Positions 6,520-8,005 of a stretch of 8,005 nt of DNA are shown piece by piece. Source of the DNA: an uncultured Bacteroidales bacterium (GTDB taxonomy: Bacteria > Bacteroidota > Bacteroidia > Bacteroidales > P3); the NCBI GenBank assembly GCA_937901525.1, contig CALDHX010000069.1, positions 1 through 8,005 on the forward strand, written 5' to 3'. The notes below the pieces were generated by a model, which worked only from the letters and a program-made list of their open reading frames with translations, made no database searches and had not been told where the DNA came from. The position numbers were made by a program, and so were the translations under genes. Every line of letters begins with the position of its first letter. The first letter of the stretch is position 1.

Positions 6520-6676
6520 TAACTTTTATGCAAATTTATTGTAAAAAATAAGCATTAAAAATGTTTAGAAATAAATGATATAACAAATGAGTCATTAAGT
6601 GTGTATCTCAAAATAATTGAGAGAAATGTAAATGTTTTGATTATAAAATCTTATTTGTTTACGTGTTAAAAAAAAT
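6520..6676. other. AT-rich intergenic gap with a short inverted repeat
   Basis: This 157-bp gap, one of the longest in the window, has no plausible ORF. A 6-bp inverted repeat TCTCAA/TTGAGA with a 5-nt loop lies at 6606-6622, too weak and without a T-run to be a terminator. I see no well-formed Bacteroidota promoter pair. Confidence 0.5.
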
Positions 6677-7816
6677 ATGAAATTATTACATATGCAAAAG
6701 AAATTATTTATTGTAGTAAATCAAGATAAATTCTTTTTGAGCCATCGCCTACCGATAGGAAATGCAGCAAAAGATGCAGGATACGATGTGACTATAGTTA
6801 GTGAAGATACAGGTGTTTCTAATAAGATTAGAGAAAATGGGTTAAAAACGATAGCGTTACCAATAGATAAAGCTGGGATAAATATTATTTCAGAATTGAA
6901 AACTTTTTTCTTTTTATATAAATTATTTAAGCACGAGAAAGTGGATATAGTTCATCTTGTAGGACTTAAAATAATTTTGTGGGGAAGTTTAGCATCTAAA
7001 ATAGCGAGAGTTAAATCTGTTGTTAGTGCAGTATGTGGATTAGGCGTATTGTTTGATGAAAAACATGCAAATTCATTATTTTCTCGCTCAATATTGAAAG
7101 TTTTACGTATGACTCATTGTACGAAAAATACAAAAGTGATATTTCAGAATTATGATGATGAGAAAATATTCTTAGATGCTAGAATAATAACAAAAGAACA
7201 ATGTGCATTTACCAATGGCTCAGGAGTAAATTTAAAAAACTATGATTATACTCTTGAACCAGATGGAGAGTTAGTAAGGATTATATTTACAGCCCGAATG
7301 GTAGAAGATAAGGGTACAATGATCCTAATTGATGCTGCTAAAAAATTAGAATGTGAATATAGAGGGAAAATACAATTTTTGTTATGTGGAGGTCTTGATA
7401 CGAATCCAAATGGAATTACTCAAGAAATTCTTGAAAGAGAATGTGATGGAAAGTATATTCATTGGTTAGGATATCGGAATGATGTTTTGGAATTACTGAA
7501 ACAGTCTCATATTATGGCTTTCCCATCGTGGTATCGTGAAGGTTTGCCAAAATCTATAATTGAGGCAGAAGCTATTGGGCGCCCAATCGTTACAACAGAT
7601 TCTGTTGGATGTAGAGATACCGTTATTGATGGTGAAAATGGTTTTTTAGTTCCAATAAAAGATCCTGATTCTCTTGCTAAGGCATTGAAAAAACTTATTG
7701 ATGATAAGGATTTAAGAATATTGATGGGTAAAAAAAGTCGAGAGCTTGCTGTCAAAAGATATGATATTAATGATGTTATAAAAGTGCATTTGGGTATTTA
7801 TAAATCATTTGAATAA
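6677..7816 (+). CDS. Glycosyltransferase family 4, CapM-like
   Basis: This 379-residue GT-B glycosyltransferase resembles the CapM-like branch of family 4, which acts on polyprenyl-linked sugars during capsule or O-antigen unit assembly. The evidence is the N-terminal LFIVVNQDKFFLSHRLPIG (10-28), the VDIVHLVGLK and SAVCGLGVLF segments (89-98, 117-126), IFTARMVEDKG in the donor domain (203-213), and an intact E-x7-E (Glu288, Glu296) within REGLPKSIIEAEAIGRP (287-303). The C-terminal DTVIDGENGFLV (314-325) is also typical. Two starts are possible: ATG 6677, or ATG 6692 giving MQKKLFIVV, which fits family N-termini slightly better; neither has a clear ribosome site. It is the last complete gene before the terminator. 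Activity looks intact; donor and acceptor are unknown. Confidence 0.9.
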   Translation: MKLLHMQKKLFIVVNQDKFFLSHRLPIGNAAKDAGYDVTIVSEDTGVSNKIRENGLKTIALPIDKAGINIISELKTFFFLYKLFKHEKVDIVHLVGLKIILWGSLASKIARVKSVVSAVCGLGVLFDEKHANSLFSRSILKVLRMTHCTKNTKVIFQNYDDEKIFLDARIITKEQCAFTNGSGVNLKNYDYTLEPDGELVRIIFTARMVEDKGTMILIDAAKKLECEYRGKIQFLLCGGLDTNPNGITQEILERECDGKYIHWLGYRNDVLELLKQSHIMAFPSWYREGLPKSIIEAEAIGRPIVTTDSVGCRDTVIDGENGFLVPIKDPDSLAKALKKLIDDKDLRILMGKKSRELAVKRYDINDVIKVHLGIYKSFE

Positions 7817-7886
7817 TTTAGCAAGAACGTTGGAATTTGAATTCGTTAATCCGAGAAAAGATGATATAGTATTTAAATCTGAATAG
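7811..7886 (+). pseudogene. Possible relic of a gene 3' end (unrecognised)
   Basis: In the +1 frame relative to the preceding gene, codons from TTG 7812 to TAG 7884-7886 read about 24 residues ending FVNPRKDDIVFKSE. The composition looks coding-like for an otherwise AT-rich gap. There is no ATG, an in-frame stop lies further upstream, and I do not recognise the peptide. It may be the remains of a deleted downstream gene joined at this point, or chance. Confidence 0.2.
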
Positions 7887-7910
7887 TTTTAACAACAAAC
7901 TTATAACAAT

Positions 7911-7961
7911 AAAAAAAAGCGTGCAAGGGCTTCGGTAGAAGATTTCTTGAACGCTTTTTTT
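7911..7961. terminator. Structured bidirectional intrinsic terminator
   Basis: An A-run plus GCGT (7919-7922) pairs with ACGC (7951-7954) plus seven T. After a single G/A mismatch the stem continues as CAAG (7924-7927) with CTTG (7946-7949). The apex holds a second stem, CTTC (7930-7933) with GAAG (7938-7941), closed by GGTA. A-run and T-run flank both sides, so it can work in either direction. It lies about 95 bp after the last glycosyltransferase gene and probably ends the transcription unit. Confidence 0.8.
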
Positions 7962-7965
7962 GTTT

Positions 7966-8004
7966 TTATTTCATAAGTTGCTTTTTCTCGCTATTGAGGA
8001 ACAA
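7966..8004 (-). CDS. Possible C-terminal end of a convergent gene (partial)
   Basis: On the minus strand one frame is open from the window edge to TAA at 7968-7966, reading LFLNSEKKQLMK. The bidirectional terminator next to it fits a convergent gene ending here. A second minus-strand frame is also open to the edge (ending SIARKSNL), and the stretch could equally be a leader for a plus-strand gene beyond the window, so this is weak. Confidence 0.25.
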   Translation of the reverse strand: MFLNSEKKQLMK

Positions 8005-8005
8005 A

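Noticed and set aside
6606..6622. Inverted repeat TCTCAA/TTGAGA as a terminator
   Set aside because: The stem is six AT-rich base pairs and no T-run follows.
6655..6679. TACGTG followed by an A-run before the third glycosyltransferase gene as a decayed reverse arm
   Set aside because: Only a 6-mer and an A-run are shared with arms 3 and 5; the remaining unit spacing is absent, so the match is within chance for this composition.

Overview
This window is a slice of a surface-polysaccharide (capsule or O-antigen) biosynthesis locus. All complete genes lie on the + strand. The organism is probably a low-GC member of the Bacteroidota, most likely Bacteroidales. That rests on the AT-rich coding style, A-rich leaders without strong Shine-Dalgarno sites, a GxxExxY-family gene inside the locus, and intergenic repeats of the CACGAAT/CACGTAT type that I associate with Bacteroides/Prevotella-like genomes. 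The assignment is inference; no rRNA or other marker is present.

Layout. Bases 2-73 are the 3' end of a galE-like UDP-glucose 4-epimerase gene. Next come three genes that together make UDP-N-acetyl-L-fucosamine (UDP-L-FucNAc) from UDP-GlcNAc: capE/fnlA (149-1222, 4,6-dehydratase/5-epimerase), capF/fnlB (1338-2486, reductase with a C-terminal cupin) and capG/fnlC (2950-4104, 2-epimerase). A small GxxExxY gene with a PDDEXK-like pattern (2537-2905) interrupts the set between capF and capG. Three family-4 (GT-B fold) glycosyltransferases follow (4223-5305, 5410-6519 and 6677-7816). A structured hairpin terminator (about 7911-7961) closes the block, and what follows may be the end of a convergent gene.

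How the genes work together. The CapE-CapF-CapG set supplies UDP-L-FucNAc. At least one of the three glycosyltransferases presumably adds L-FucNAc to a lipid-linked repeat unit and the others add further sugars. Flippase, polymerase and initiating sugar-phosphate transferase are not in the window, so the locus extends beyond it.

Most notable observation. Five copies of a roughly 34-bp repeat arm sit in the gaps of the 5' half. Forward arms start at or within a few bases of stop codons (galE, capE, capF). Reverse arms end a fixed 15 bp before the start codons of capF and capG. The capE-capF gap is a forward arm, about 38 bp of spacer, then a reverse arm. The capF-capG gap has the same architecture, but the spacer position is filled by the whole GxxExxY gene. 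The two look like an empty and an occupied version of one insertion slot. The glycosyltransferase half lacks these repeats and has AT-rich gaps instead, suggesting that the locus is built from separately exchanged modules.
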